Shown piece after piece: positions 44,897 to 53,577 of a stretch of 64,000 bases of DNA (position 1 is the first letter of the stretch; the number at the start of each line of letters is the position of its first letter). The translations under genes were made by a program, and so were the position numbers. This DNA is from Pseudoprimorskyibacter insulae (lineage in GTDB: Bacteria; Pseudomonadota; Alphaproteobacteria; Rhodobacterales; Rhodobacteraceae): the NCBI RefSeq assembly GCF_900302505.1, contig NZ_OMOJ01000001.1, positions 186,001 to 250,000 of the forward strand. The letters run 5' to 3'. Under the pieces are notes generated by a model. The model was not told the DNA's origin. It did no database searches and worked only from the letters and a program-made list of their open reading frames with translations.

Positions 44897-45783
44897 AGAA
44901 AACGATCATTGGTTTGGCCATTGCGGCATCGGTTTTGGCGGCACCTGTGGCCGCAGATGGGCCGAAAACGTCGCTTCGTCCTGTGGCGCGCGCCGCTGTG
45001 GAACTGACCGAACCGATGATCTCGACCAACTCGCCCGCGCGGTTGCGCCCGGTCTTGCGCCCGCAGGATCTGGCCCCGCTGGTTTGGTTGCGGGCGGCCC
45101 TGCCGTGGAAAGCGCCGATCACGTCGGATGATCTGGCCGCGAACACCGATGGCGTGGCGGTCTATCCCGCCTCGATGGGGCGCAGCCGGTCGCTTCGTCC
45201 GCAGATGCGCCCGGATGTCATCGTCGAAAAGGCCTTGGCGCGGCGTCGCGAATTGCGTCGCGGGATGGTCTGCGGCGATCGCGGTTTGCAAGGCGACAAT
45301 GTGGGCTATGTGCCTGGGAAATTTGACGGTTGTGGCATCCGTGATGCGGTGCGTCTGCGGTCGGTCGAAGGCATCCCGCTCAGCCAAGCGGCGCTGATGG
45401 ACTGTTCAACAGCGCAAGCCTTGCAAACGTGGGTGCAGCGGTCGCTGATTCCCGGCGTTGGCAATAGTGGCGGCGGTGTCAGCCAGATCCGCGTTGCCGC
45501 GCATTACGCTTGCCGGCCGCGCAACAACCAGCCCGGCGCCAAGATTTCGGAACATGGCCGTGGCCGCGCGATCGACATTTCTGGCATCCGGTTGCGCGAT
45601 GGAACGACTTTGACGGTGCTGAACGATTGGGCCTCGCGCCAGTATGGCAAGTTGATGAAGCGTCTGCACAAGCAGGCCTGCGGGCCATTCGGCACTGTGC
45701 TTGGCCCGGAATCGGATCACTTTCATAAGGATCACTTCCATTTCGACACGGCGCGGTATCGCAGCGGGGCCTACTGCCGCTGA
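44893..45783 (+). CDS. extensin-family (Extensin-like C-terminal domain) exported protein
   Basis: A 296-residue exported protein: signal peptide [20 protein letters not shown], an Arg/Pro-rich spacer, then the bacterial extensin-like C domain (from about residue 135), with CGIRDAVRLRSVEGIPLS, LMDCSTAQALQTWVQ, KISEHGRGRAIDISGIRL and DHFHKDHFHFD. The SEHGxGxAID and H-x-D-H-F-H motifs are those of zinc D,D-carboxypeptidase/hedgehog-type folds, so a peptidoglycan-related hydrolase in the periplasm is likely. Translationally coupled to tyrA. Confidence 0.85.
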   Translation: MKKTIIGLAIAASVLAAPVAADGPKTSLRPVARAAVELTEPMISTNSPARLRPVLRPQDLAPLVWLRAALPWKAPITSDDLAANTDGVAVYPASMGRSRSLRPQMRPDVIVEKALARRRELRRGMVCGDRGLQGDNVGYVPGKFDGCGIRDAVRLRSVEGIPLSQAALMDCSTAQALQTWVQRSLIPGVGNSGGGVSQIRVAAHYACRPRNNQPGAKISEHGRGRAIDISGIRLRDGTTLTVLNDWASRQYGKLMKRLHKQACGPFGTVLGPESDHFHKDHFHFDTARYRSGAYCR

Positions 45784-45787
45784 TGCG

Positions 45788-46987
45788 TCAGGCCTTGGCG
45801 GCCCGCTGACCGGCCCAAAGCCCCGTCGCAAGGCAGGCTGTCAGCAAATATCCGCCGGTCGGCGCGTCCCAATCCAGCATCTCGCCCACGCAATAGGTGC
45901 CGGGGCGTTTTTTCAGCATCAGATCAGGCGTCAATTCGTCAAAGGGCACGCCGCCCGCGGTTGAAATCGCCTCGTCCAAGGGGCGCAATCCGTTGTGCGG
46001 AACGGTTAGGTTCTTCAGCAAATGGGCCAAAGCCGCCGGATCGTTCGGCAAGGGCCGCGCGACTTCGTTGATCAGGGCCAAGGTGGCAGGCGATAGCCGC
46101 GTGACCTTGCGCAGATGGTTCGACAGGCTTTGCTTGCCCCGCGGTTTGGCCAGTTTCGCGGTCAGCGCTTGCCCGGTTTGATCGGGCAGCAGGTCCAATT
46201 TCAGGCTGGCCCCATCACGCAACGCAGGCCCAAGCGGATAGATTCCGCCGCCCTCAAACCCTCGGGATGAGATCACCGCCTCACCGCGTGAGGTCAGATC
46301 GCCCGCTTTGAAGACTGTGTTTTTCAACGGTGCGCCGAAATGGGCGGTCATATGCTGGGACCAAGTGATCTGAAGCCCAGCATTCGACGGCGCGAACGGA
46401 ACAAGGCGAATCCCTTCGCCCTCAAAATACGTGCGCCACGCCCCGTCAGAACCCAATCGCGCCCAGCTTCCGCCGCCCAAAGCCAGAATCGTGACCTTGG
46501 CATTGGCCAAATAGGGCCCATCCGGCCCGTCCAAGCAGGTCGAATCGCCGTTCCAGCCGATCCAGCGGTGCCCAACCCGCAGATCGAGCCCCTGCGCCTG
46601 AAGCTGTGCCATCCACTGCCGCAACAAAGGCGAGGCTTTCATAACAGTCGGAAAAACGCGCCCGCTGGACCCGGTGAACAGGGTTTGCCCTAGGGATTCG
46701 GCCCAGTCCTTGACCTGCTGCGGCCCAAACTGTGCGATCATCGGGCGCAGATGCGCGGCATCGCCAAGATATGCGGCCATGAAAGCCTCAAACGGTTCGT
46801 CCTTGGTCAGGTTCAGCCCGCTTTTGCCTGCCATCAGGAATTTTCGTCCAACGGTTGGCTTCGCCTCAGCCAAAACAACGGCTCGGCCCGCATCCAAAAG
46901 CGCCTGCGCGGCCATCAGCCCAGCCGGGCCGCCCCCAATCACGAAGGCATCCAAGGTTTGAACGGGCAGGGCGGTGTTTTCGGTCAT
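45788..46987 (-). CDS. BaiN/HI0933-like flavoprotein (TIGR03862 family)
   Basis: A 399-residue FAD-binding protein. The N-terminal Rossmann loop is DAFVIGGGPAGLMAAQALLD, and GRKFLMAGKSGLNLTKDEP is the HI0933-family motif. LALGGGSWARLGSDG and the C-terminal FAD end CVGEMLDWDAPTGGYLLTAC follow. A role as NAD(P)-flavin oxidoreductase is inferred from family only. ATG 46987 is chosen; upstream frame to 47185 overlaps the divergent HNH gene. The two start codons lie 44 bases apart. Confidence 0.85.
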   Translation of the reverse strand: MTENTALPVQTLDAFVIGGGPAGLMAAQALLDAGRAVVLAEAKPTVGRKFLMAGKSGLNLTKDEPFEAFMAAYLGDAAHLRPMIAQFGPQQVKDWAESLGQTLFTGSSGRVFPTVMKASPLLRQWMAQLQAQGLDLRVGHRWIGWNGDSTCLDGPDGPYLANAKVTILALGGGSWARLGSDGAWRTYFEGEGIRLVPFAPSNAGLQITWSQHMTAHFGAPLKNTVFKAGDLTSRGEAVISSRGFEGGGIYPLGPALRDGASLKLDLLPDQTGQALTAKLAKPRGKQSLSNHLRKVTRLSPATLALINEVARPLPNDPAALAHLLKNLTVPHNGLRPLDEAISTAGGVPFDELTPDLMLKKRPGTYCVGEMLDWDAPTGGYLLTACLATGLWAGQRAAKA

Positions 46988-47031
46988 GAGGTCTCTTGCC
47001 AAGTGGGGGCGACCGGCACAAGTCTTTGCGC

Positions 47032-47328
47032 ATGAGCGACGATCCGATCTGCCCCCTTTGCGGGCGTCCCATTCCGCCAGACGCCAAGCAAAGCCTGCAC
47101 CATCTGATTCCCCGATTGAAAGGGGGCAAGAACGGGCCGACCGTTCTGCTTCATCAGATTTGCCACAATGAAATTCACGCCACATTGACAGAGGCCGAGT
47201 TGGCGCGCAGCTTTAATTCGATTGCCGCATTGCAGCAGCACCCGCGACTTTCGGCCTTTGTAAAATGGGTGGCCAAGCGCCCACCGAGCTTTCATAAGCG
47301 CACAGCAGGTGGGCGGCGAAAGCGCTGA
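47032..47328 (+). CDS. small HNH endonuclease-like protein
   Basis: A 98-residue protein with one HNH domain: CPLCGRPI (zinc-type C-x2-C), SLHHLIPRLKGGKNG (H-H) and LLHQICHNEIHATL (C-H-N-E-I-H). These are the H-N-H metal-binding positions. The C-terminus is basic (HKRTAGGRRKR). It stands alone, with no restriction, phage or toxin partner nearby; most such short HNH proteins in core genome have no known role. Start ATG 47032. Confidence 0.85.
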   Translation: MSDDPICPLCGRPIPPDAKQSLHHLIPRLKGGKNGPTVLLHQICHNEIHATLTEAELARSFNSIAALQQHPRLSAFVKWVAKRPPSFHKRTAGGRRKR

Positions 47329-47411
47329 GATCCGCCAAGGCGGCAAAAGAAATTGGCCGCGCCCGCCGCGGGTGGTTATAGTATGGGGACCAATACCAAG
47401 GTGTTTTTCTA

Positions 47412-48671
47412 ATGAAGATCTTATTGATTCATCAAAATTTTCCCGGTCAGTACAAACATTTGGCCCCGGCTTTGGTCCAGCTTGGGCATCAGGTCGTCGC
47501 GCTGACACCCAAAGTCAAAAAGCAAACCAAGTGGAATGGTGTGAATGTCTTGCCCTACGGCATCAAAGGCAGCAGCACCAAAGGCATTCATCCTTGGCTG
47601 ATGGATTTCGAAACCAAACTGCTGCGCGGACATAGTTGCTATAACGCGGCGATGCACCTGAAGGAGCTGGGGTTTTCGCCCGATATTATCATGGCGCATC
47701 ACGGCTGGGGCGAAAGCATGTTCTTGAAAGACGTTTGGCCAAACGCGCGGCTGGGCCTTTACTGTGAACTGTATCACCTGACGACTTACCCGTTCATCAA
47801 CTTCGATCCCGAATTCCCCAGTCAATCCGAAGAGATGGACCGTTTGCGGATTCGCCTGAAGAATCTGAACAACCGTCTGCACGAAGAGGTCATGGATGCC
47901 GGAATTAGCCCTACGCGGTTCCAGGCCGATACATTCCCGGACATCTATCAGGACAGAATCACCGTCTGCCATGACGGCGTGAACACCGAAGCCGTGGTGC
48001 CGAATGCCCAGGCGGTGCTGGAACTGACGGATGGCAAGACGGTAACGCGCGATGATGAAGTGATTACCTTCATCAACCGCAACCTAGAACCCTATCGCGG
48101 CTATCACGTCTTTATGCGCGCCCTGCCGGAACTGCTGCGCCGTCGTCCAAACGCGCAGGTCGTTCTGCTTGGCGGGGATGAGGTCAGCTATGGTGCCAAA
48201 GCGCCGGACGGTAAGACGTGGAAACAGATCTTTATTGATGAGGTCCGGGACCAAATCTCGGACGAGGATTGGGCGCGGGTGCATTACCTTGGCCGCGTGC
48301 CGTACAACCGATTCCTTGCGATGATGCAGGTCAGCCGCGTGCACGTTTATCTGACCTATCCCTTCGTTTTGTCGTGGTCGCTGCTAGAGGCGATGAGCGC
48401 AGAATGTGCCATTGTCGCCAGCGGCACGGACCCTGTCAAAGAGGTCATGACCGAAGGCGAAACCGGCCGTATGGTCGATTTCTTCGACAAGGAAGCCTTG
48501 GTCGAAAAGGTCTGTGATCTGCTGGAGAACGAAGAAGAGCGTCGTCACTTGGGCAAACAGGCGCGCGAATTTGTGGTCAAAAACTATGACTTGCGGAGTG
48601 TTTGCCTGCCCAATCAGCTGGATTGGGTGACCAAGCTGGCGCAGCTTTCGCCGCGCCCGCCTTTAGACTGA
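47412..48671 (+). CDS. GT4-family glycosyltransferase
   Basis: A 419-residue glycosyltransferase. The N-terminal half MKILLIHQNFPGQYKHLAPA with IIMAHHGWGESMFLKDVWP matches the Glyco_trans_4 type linked to polysaccharide synthesis. The C-terminal GT-B half has ITFINRNLEPYRGYHVFMRA, VVLLGGDEVSYG, VHYLGRVPYNRFLAMMQVSR and SWSLLEAMSAECAIVASGTD, where the E-x7-E retaining-GT pattern lies. It is alone here, not in a polysaccharide cluster; sugar and acceptor unknown. Confidence 0.88.
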   Translation: MKILLIHQNFPGQYKHLAPALVQLGHQVVALTPKVKKQTKWNGVNVLPYGIKGSSTKGIHPWLMDFETKLLRGHSCYNAAMHLKELGFSPDIIMAHHGWGESMFLKDVWPNARLGLYCELYHLTTYPFINFDPEFPSQSEEMDRLRIRLKNLNNRLHEEVMDAGISPTRFQADTFPDIYQDRITVCHDGVNTEAVVPNAQAVLELTDGKTVTRDDEVITFINRNLEPYRGYHVFMRALPELLRRRPNAQVVLLGGDEVSYGAKAPDGKTWKQIFIDEVRDQISDEDWARVHYLGRVPYNRFLAMMQVSRVHVYLTYPFVLSWSLLEAMSAECAIVASGTDPVKEVMTEGETGRMVDFFDKEALVEKVCDLLENEEERRHLGKQAREFVVKNYDLRSVCLPNQLDWVTKLAQLSPRPPLD

Positions 48672-48674
48672 AGC

Positions 48675-49151
48675 TTAGAAACGGCTGTCGCGGGCCCGCA
48701 ACTGACGGGCGCGCGTCAGAATCGCATCTTCCAATGCGCGGGCGGTCGATGCGCTGGCCGGGCCGCTTTTGGTGGCGAGCGCCACTTTCAACGACCGCGC
48801 TTCCAATGCCGGGTCCGATACATAGATCGTCGCGCGATAGGCGCGGCCACCGCCCGGCGGGGTGCCGTAACCGGTGGTGATAACGCCGGTAAATGGGTCC
48901 ACATTGGTAATCGGCAAGAAGTTCAGCACCTCAAGCGACGCATTCCAGATGTACTTGTTTACTGCGCCAAGCTGGCCAAAGTCCTTCTTGGGGGCGAACA
49001 GGTCACGCAGGCTGCTGCCCGACTCACCCTTGGCACGAGCCTCTTGCTCTAGCCGTTCTTCCTGCGAAAGGGGCGCTTGTGGCCCGCAGGATACCAAAAT
49101 GGCGATCACGCCACTCATTAGTGCGATTTTCGGCAAACGCGCATATGTCAT
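48675..49151 (-). CDS. DUF3576 lipoprotein
   Basis: A 158-residue lipoprotein: the leader ends ILVSCGP, with Cys at about residue 22 as the lipobox cysteine. The mature part has the DUF3576 core: LRDLFAPKKDFGQLGAVNKY, IWNASLEVLNFLPITNVDPF, TGVITTGYGTPPGGGRAYRA. Family function unknown; outer-membrane localisation is likely since no Asp follows the Cys. The ATG at 49151 is chosen over the open frame to 49289. Confidence 0.85.
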   Translation of the reverse strand: MTYARLPKIALMSGVIAILVSCGPQAPLSQEERLEQEARAKGESGSSLRDLFAPKKDFGQLGAVNKYIWNASLEVLNFLPITNVDPFTGVITTGYGTPPGGGRAYRATIYVSDPALEARSLKVALATKSGPASASTARALEDAILTRARQLRARDSRF

Positions 49152-49414
49152 GAGCGGTCTCCTGCTTATACAGCCCTCTATCCCCTTTTGAATAACGGTC
49201 GAGAGGCACAGGAACAAGTCACAGATTTTCCCGGCCATTTCCGTGACATGGCGAAACCCTGGGCAAATCTTGTGGCAATTGCGCATCACTAATCGCCTTG
49301 TTGCCCGTCTGCCGGGACGACGACTTGCAAAGATACGCCTCGAAGGAGCATAGAACCTTCATCAAACCCGGGCTTCCGGATTGGTACGTGCCTTACGAAC
49401 ACATGAGGGAAACA

Positions 49415-50305
49415 ATGAAAAAGATCATTCTTGCCACCACCGCGCTGGTTGCAACCGCTGGCTTCGCCGCCGCTGGCGACATCTCGCTGAACGCAGCTGC
49501 TAAAATCGGTGTTGATTACACCGGTAAAGTTGGCGCCGCCAAAGCAACTTCGGTTGTTATCACCGAGCTGGACTTCGGCATCAACGCATCGGGCGAGTCG
49601 GACAACGGCGTTGCATTCGGCGCTTCGCTGGACCTCGACACCACCCAGACCGACACCGCAACCACTCAGAACGTGATCGGTGATCCGGAAGCATACATCG
49701 CATTCGGCGGCCTGAAGCTGACCGTTGGTGCCGTTGACGCAGCTGACGATGGCATCCAGAACATCGCAGACGCTGGCCTGTTCGGCATCGGCGTTGACAA
49801 CATCGCAGAAGCATACACCGCTGGCGGTTCGCACAACATCAACGTTTCGTACGCACTTGACTCGGTGTCGTTCGTTGTGTCGACCGGTTCGGACTCCAAA
49901 GACGCAGCAATCGCTGTTTCGGGTTCGTTCAGCGGCTTCAACGTTGCAGTTGGCTACAACACCGACAAAACCACCGGTGCTGCAACCAAGAACACCGCAA
50001 CCCTGGCACTGGGCTACAAAATGGACGCGTTCTCGGTTAACGCTCTGTTCGCTCAGCAGTCGGCAACTGGTGCAAAAGACCTGAACGCAATGGGTCTGAG
50101 CGTTGGTTACTCGATGAACGCTCTGACGCTGACCGCAACCTACGCTCAGAACGACTCGGCTCACCCGACCAAAGCCGGCAAGACCCAGTCGGGCTTCGGC
50201 ATCGGCGCTTCGTATGACCTCGGCGGCGGTCTGTCCGTTGCTGGTGGCTTCGGCGAAGTCAACGACGTGACCCAGGCCGACTTCGGTGTGGCAATGAAGT
50301 TCTAA
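49415..50305 (+). CDS. gram-negative porin
   Basis: A 296-residue outer-membrane porin. Signal peptide MKKIILATTALVATAGFAAA, then alternating beta strands (GDISLNAAAKIGVDYTGK, ELDFGINASGESDNGVAFGA) and a C-terminal aromatic, ADFGVAMKF, the signal for the BAM machinery. Codon use is strongly biased (GCA/GCT, TCG), as expected for a very abundant protein. GAGGGA precedes the ATG. Terminators follow. It is probably a general porin of Rhodobacter type; selectivity is not readable. Confidence 0.92.
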   Translation: MKKIILATTALVATAGFAAAGDISLNAAAKIGVDYTGKVGAAKATSVVITELDFGINASGESDNGVAFGASLDLDTTQTDTATTQNVIGDPEAYIAFGGLKLTVGAVDAADDGIQNIADAGLFGIGVDNIAEAYTAGGSHNINVSYALDSVSFVVSTGSDSKDAAIAVSGSFSGFNVAVGYNTDKTTGAATKNTATLALGYKMDAFSVNALFAQQSATGAKDLNAMGLSVGYSMNALTLTATYAQNDSAHPTKAGKTQSGFGIGASYDLGGGLSVAGGFGEVNDVTQADFGVAMKF

Positions 50306-50324
50306 TCAACCCTTACGGTTGATT
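50304..50324 (+). repeat. hairpin immediately after the porin stop
   Basis: AATCAACC (50304-50311) and GGTTGATT (50317-50324) enclose CTTAC. It overlaps the stop codon's last bases and precedes the terminator by six bases, so it may protect the mRNA 3' end. Confidence 0.6.
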
Positions 50325-50330
50325 GAACGG

Positions 50331-50366
50331 GAGAGCGGGCCTTGTGCCCGCTCTCTTGCTTTTTGG
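50331..50366 (+). terminator. rho-independent terminator of the porin gene
   Basis: Ten-base arms GAGAGCGGGC and GCCCGCTCTC enclose CTTGT and are followed by TTGCTTTTT. Confidence 0.9.
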
Positions 50367-50426
50367 GGCCTTGAAACCCGCGCCCCGTTCGGTACATCCC
50401 TGTCTCAAACCCTGAGGGAGCCGAAG

Positions 50427-51086
50427 ATGAGCCTGAGCGATATCAAGACACGCATTGCCAAAGCCTGTGACGCCGCGGGGCGCAACGTAGACGACGTGCA
50501 GTTGCTGGCAGTGTCCAAGGTTCAGCCCCTCGATCGGGTTGAGGCCGTCTTGCAGGAAGGTCACCGCCTGTTCGGTGAAAACCGCGTGCAAGAGGCGGCG
50601 GGGAAATGGCCCGATTTCCAGAAAACCTACCCCGAAGCCAAAGTGCACCTGATCGGACCGCTGCAATCCAACAAAGCCCGCCAAGCGATGGAGCTTTTTG
50701 AGGCGATTCATTCCGTCGACCGCCCCAAGCTGGCAACGGCCTTGGCCCGTTTGGCGCAGGAACTTGGCCATTGCCCGGACCTGTTCATTCAGGTGAACAC
50801 CGGGGAAGAGCCGCAAAAGGCTGGCATCCTGCCGCGAGAGGCGGATGGGTTTATCGCCGAATGCCGCGCGCTCGACCTGCCGATCAAGGGTCTGATGTGC
50901 ATTCCCCCGGTTGAGGAAACCCCGTCGCTGCATTTCGCCCTGTTGGCCAAAATCGCCAAGCGCAACGATCTGGCCGGGTTATCCATGGGGATGAGCAGCG
51001 ATTTCGAACAAGCGATTGCACTGGGGGCGACGCATATCCGCGTGGGGTCGGCGATTTTCGGCGACCGTGTCGCGCCAGAGGCCTAG
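50427..51086 (+). CDS. YggS/PLPBP-family pyridoxal-phosphate homeostasis protein
   Basis: A 219-residue PLP-binding protein of the YggS/Proline synthase co-transcribed family, thought to buffer vitamin B6. The PLP lysine is in LLAVSKVQPLD. LFGENRVQEAAGKWPDF, VHLIGPLQSNKARQAMELFE and the C-terminal GMSSDFEQAIALGATHIRVG are diagnostic. GAGGGAG precedes the ATG. The stop overlaps that of the convergent L,D-transpeptidase gene. Confidence 0.93.
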   Translation: MSLSDIKTRIAKACDAAGRNVDDVQLLAVSKVQPLDRVEAVLQEGHRLFGENRVQEAAGKWPDFQKTYPEAKVHLIGPLQSNKARQAMELFEAIHSVDRPKLATALARLAQELGHCPDLFIQVNTGEEPQKAGILPREADGFIAECRALDLPIKGLMCIPPVEETPSLHFALLAKIAKRNDLAGLSMGMSSDFEQAIALGATHIRVGSAIFGDRVAPEA

Positions 51087-51589
51087 GCTAGCGTTTCGCT
51101 GACAACCAAGCGCGTTCCGGCCTCGATCCGCGCGGCGCTCCAGTGCAGATGATCCCGTCGGAAGGCAACGCAACCTTCGGTCGGAAAGCCGGGGCGCCGC
51201 CATTGATGTACAAAGATTGCTGAACCCTTCCCGTCCTCGGCATCCGGCCAGTTCCAGTCTGTCACCAGCACCAGATCATAAAGCGGATCGGCGCGGCGCA
51301 GCGCCTCATGGCTATGCGGGTAGGGCGTGCGGACATGGGTGTTATAGTCGGGCTGGCCCGAGGCATCGGACCACAAATCGCCAGGTGTAATCGGTTCGGC
51401 CCAAGGGACCGGGCGCGCGATACGGTCCGGCCTGTAAAGCATTCCGACGATGGTCATCGCAGCAATCGGCGTGGCCCCGTCGCCTTCACGCTTATCCGCC
51501 CGAATGCCGCCGCGCCCAATAGTGCAGGGGAACCGGCGGCCCAAAAATCGGCAGCCCAAGCGGGTTAGAACCAGATCGTCGGCGCTCAC
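51083..51589 (-). CDS. L,D-transpeptidase (YkuD domain) protein
   Basis: A 168-residue protein consisting mostly of a YkuD domain. CTIGRGGIRADKREGDGATP is the domain start; the active site is FVHQWRRPGFPTEGCVAFRR, with His, the T-x-G-C and catalytic Cys in place. I see no signal peptide, which is unusual for an enzyme that crosslinks periplasmic peptidoglycan. The GTG at 51589 overlaps the ribA stop (GTGA), so it is coupled to ribA. The longer open frame to 51691 lies inside ribA. Confidence 0.82.
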   Translation of the reverse strand: MSADDLVLTRLGCRFLGRRFPCTIGRGGIRADKREGDGATPIAAMTIVGMLYRPDRIARPVPWAEPITPGDLWSDASGQPDYNTHVRTPYPHSHEALRRADPLYDLVLVTDWNWPDAEDGKGSAIFVHQWRRPGFPTEGCVAFRRDHLHWSAARIEAGTRLVVSETLA

Positions 51590-52677
51590 AGCATGTGCCC
51601 GGACTTGGCGGCTTTGGTCGCCAGATACCGGGCATTGTGCGCGTTTAGTCCCACCTTCAGCGGTACGCGTTCGGTGACCATGATCCCGCATTTCTCCATC
51701 ATGGCGATCTTGGCGGGGTTGTTGGTCAGCAAACGCACGGATGAAAAGCCCATCTTGCGCAGGATGTCAGATCCAAGGCGGAAGTCGCGTTCATCGTCCT
51801 CAAAGCCCAACCGGTGGTTCGCGTCCACAGTATCAAAGCCCTGATCCTGAAGCGAATAGGCCCGCATTTTGTTGGCGAGGCCGATGCCCCGCCCCTCTTG
51901 GTTGAGGTAGAGCAGCACGCCCGCGCCTTCTTCGCCCATCTGGGCCAGCGCGGCGTTCAACTGCGGGCCGCAATCGCATTTCAGACTGCCCATCAGATCA
52001 CCGGTGAAACAGGCCGAATGCAGGCGTGCCAGCACAGGTTTGCTTCGGTCGGGTTTGCCGATCTCAATGGCATAATGTTCTTCTGCGCCGTCCTCGGGGC
52101 GGAAGATGTGCAGGCGCGTTGCTTCTGCCGCCGTGATCGGCACGCGGGCCGAGACGATTTCGGATAGGGCGGTCGGCGCCTCAATCAGCGCCTTGGCGCA
52201 GGCGGCGTCAATCTCGGTCAGGCCGGACAGGTTGAGCGGAGCCACGGGCGCGGTCAACGGCACGACCAGCGCAGCGGGCAGCAAACGCGCCTCTTTGCAC
52301 AGGCGGATCGCCAGACGGTGCAGATGCGCAGGCCCTGTGCGGCGGCTTTCCAGCGGGCCTTTCATCGGGGTGCGCAGATCGTCTTCGGGATCGGCCAATG
52401 CCTGCACCCAGCGCAATCCAGACCCCGTAGGCACTGCCACGCGGGCCAGATCGCCGTCATAGGCGCGGGCCTTCAGCGTGGCTGCCCGATGGTTGGTGAT
52501 TGCCAGATCCAGCGCCCCACCCATGCCCTGCAAGGCCGCCAAGCGTTGTACGTTGATCGTTTCCGCCGAGGCGGCCAGCGCGGCATCTGTTCCGTCGCGC
52601 AGAACGACCGGCAGGCCCATGCGCAGATCGGCCTTGGCGCGGTTCAGGATTTCGATTTGGGTCGGTGCGATTGTCAT
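51586..52677 (-). CDS. ribA: GTP cyclohydrolase II with long N-terminal domain
   Basis: First enzyme of riboflavin synthesis, 363 residues. The C-terminal catalytic half (from about 165) has the zinc cysteines in LHSACFTGDLMGSLKCDCGP, LLYLNQEGRGIGLANKMRAY and DANHRLGFEDDERDF. RVPLKVGLNAHNARYL ends the domain. The N-terminal 165 residues occupy the place of the RibB (DHBP synthase) domain in RibBA but lack its acidic active-site motif, so that function appears lost. The overlap with the L,D-transpeptidase gene is probably just compaction. Confidence 0.9.
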   Translation of the reverse strand: MTIAPTQIEILNRAKADLRMGLPVVLRDGTDAALAASAETINVQRLAALQGMGGALDLAITNHRAATLKARAYDGDLARVAVPTGSGLRWVQALADPEDDLRTPMKGPLESRRTGPAHLHRLAIRLCKEARLLPAALVVPLTAPVAPLNLSGLTEIDAACAKALIEAPTALSEIVSARVPITAAEATRLHIFRPEDGAEEHYAIEIGKPDRSKPVLARLHSACFTGDLMGSLKCDCGPQLNAALAQMGEEGAGVLLYLNQEGRGIGLANKMRAYSLQDQGFDTVDANHRLGFEDDERDFRLGSDILRKMGFSSVRLLTNNPAKIAMMEKCGIMVTERVPLKVGLNAHNARYLATKAAKSGHML

Positions 52678-52828
52678 GTCGCCTTCTTATATCGGGGCGG
52701 GTTGAAACAAATCCAGCCAGTTTCTGTAACATTTGCGCGCCTGCTACACGTCAACGTGAAATCGTTGCAGCAAAACTTGTCGTTTCCGGCCCTTGCTTCC
52801 ATCTTCCCCCCAACACAGGAGATTTCTG

Positions 52829-53515
52829 ATGGCACAGTTGAAAAACATTCTGCTTGTTGATGACGACGAGGATCTGCGCGAAGCGCTGGCCGAGCAGTTG
52901 ATTATGACCGAGGACTTTGAGGTCTTTGAGGCCGATAGCGGTGCGACCGCGATGACCCGCGCCAAGGAACAGCTATATGATCTGCTGATCCTTGATGTCG
53001 GCCTGCCAGATACCGATGGGCGCGAATTGTGCCGCCTGCTGCGCAAGCAGGGCGTCAAGGCGCCGATCATCATGCTGACGGGCCATGACAGCGATGCGGA
53101 CACGATCCTTGGGCTGGATGCGGGCGCGAACGACTATGTGACCAAGCCGTTCAAGTTTCCGGTGCTGTTGGCGCGGATCCGCGCCCAACTGCGTCAGCAC
53201 GAACAGTCCGAAGATGCGGTCTTTGTGCTTGGGCCCTACAGCTTTCGCCCTGCGATGAAACTGCTGGTGACCGAAGACGAACGCAAGATCCGCCTGACCG
53301 AAAAAGAGACCAATATCTTGAAGTTTCTATACCGGTCGAACGACGGTGTGGTGCCGCGCGATACCCTGTTGCACGAGGTTTGGGGGTACAATGCTGGGGT
53401 CACCACCCATACGCTGGAGACGCATATTTACCGGCTTCGGCAAAAAATTGAACCAGATCCGTCCAATGCCCGCCTTCTTGTGACCGAATCCGGCGGGTAT
53501 CGTCTGATTGCGTAA
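52829..53515 (+). CDS. OmpR/PhoB-family response regulator, orphan
   Basis: A 228-residue two-domain response regulator. The receiver has the acidic pocket ILLVDDDEDLRE, the phospho-Asp in LLILDVGLPDTDGREL, IIMLTGHDSD (Thr) and YVTKPFKFPVLL (Lys). The DNA-binding winged helix has RLTEKETNILKFLYRSNDGV, RDTLLHEVWGYN and TLETHIYRLRQKI. No histidine kinase is adjacent. It resembles the alphaproteobacterial CenR-type orphan regulators of cell-envelope genes, but I cannot confirm that identity. ATG 52829 has AGGAG upstream. Confidence 0.9.
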   Translation: MAQLKNILLVDDDEDLREALAEQLIMTEDFEVFEADSGATAMTRAKEQLYDLLILDVGLPDTDGRELCRLLRKQGVKAPIIMLTGHDSDADTILGLDAGANDYVTKPFKFPVLLARIRAQLRQHEQSEDAVFVLGPYSFRPAMKLLVTEDERKIRLTEKETNILKFLYRSNDGVVPRDTLLHEVWGYNAGVTTHTLETHIYRLRQKIEPDPSNARLLVTESGGYRLIA

Positions 53516-53528
53516 AGGCTTCTTGGCG

Positions 53529-53544
53529 TTTGATGCAAATCAAA
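53529..53544. promoter_or_regulatory. FNR/CRP-type box (FnrL consensus)
   Basis: TTTGAT, GCAA, ATCAAA: the exact FNR consensus TTGAT-N4-ATCAA with one extra matching base pair on each side. Its centre (53536.5) is 41.5 bases upstream of 53578, the expected spacing of a class II FNR-activated promoter whose transcript would start just before the first hairpin of the candidate sRNA. Confidence 0.75.
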
Positions 53545-53577
53545 GTAGCATGAAAAGAACACCTTTATTCGTAAGGC

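Noticed and set aside
47421..47440. TTGAT-TC-ATCAA, FNR-like sequence near the glycosyltransferase start
   Set aside because: The spacer is two bases instead of four and it lies inside the coding sequence.
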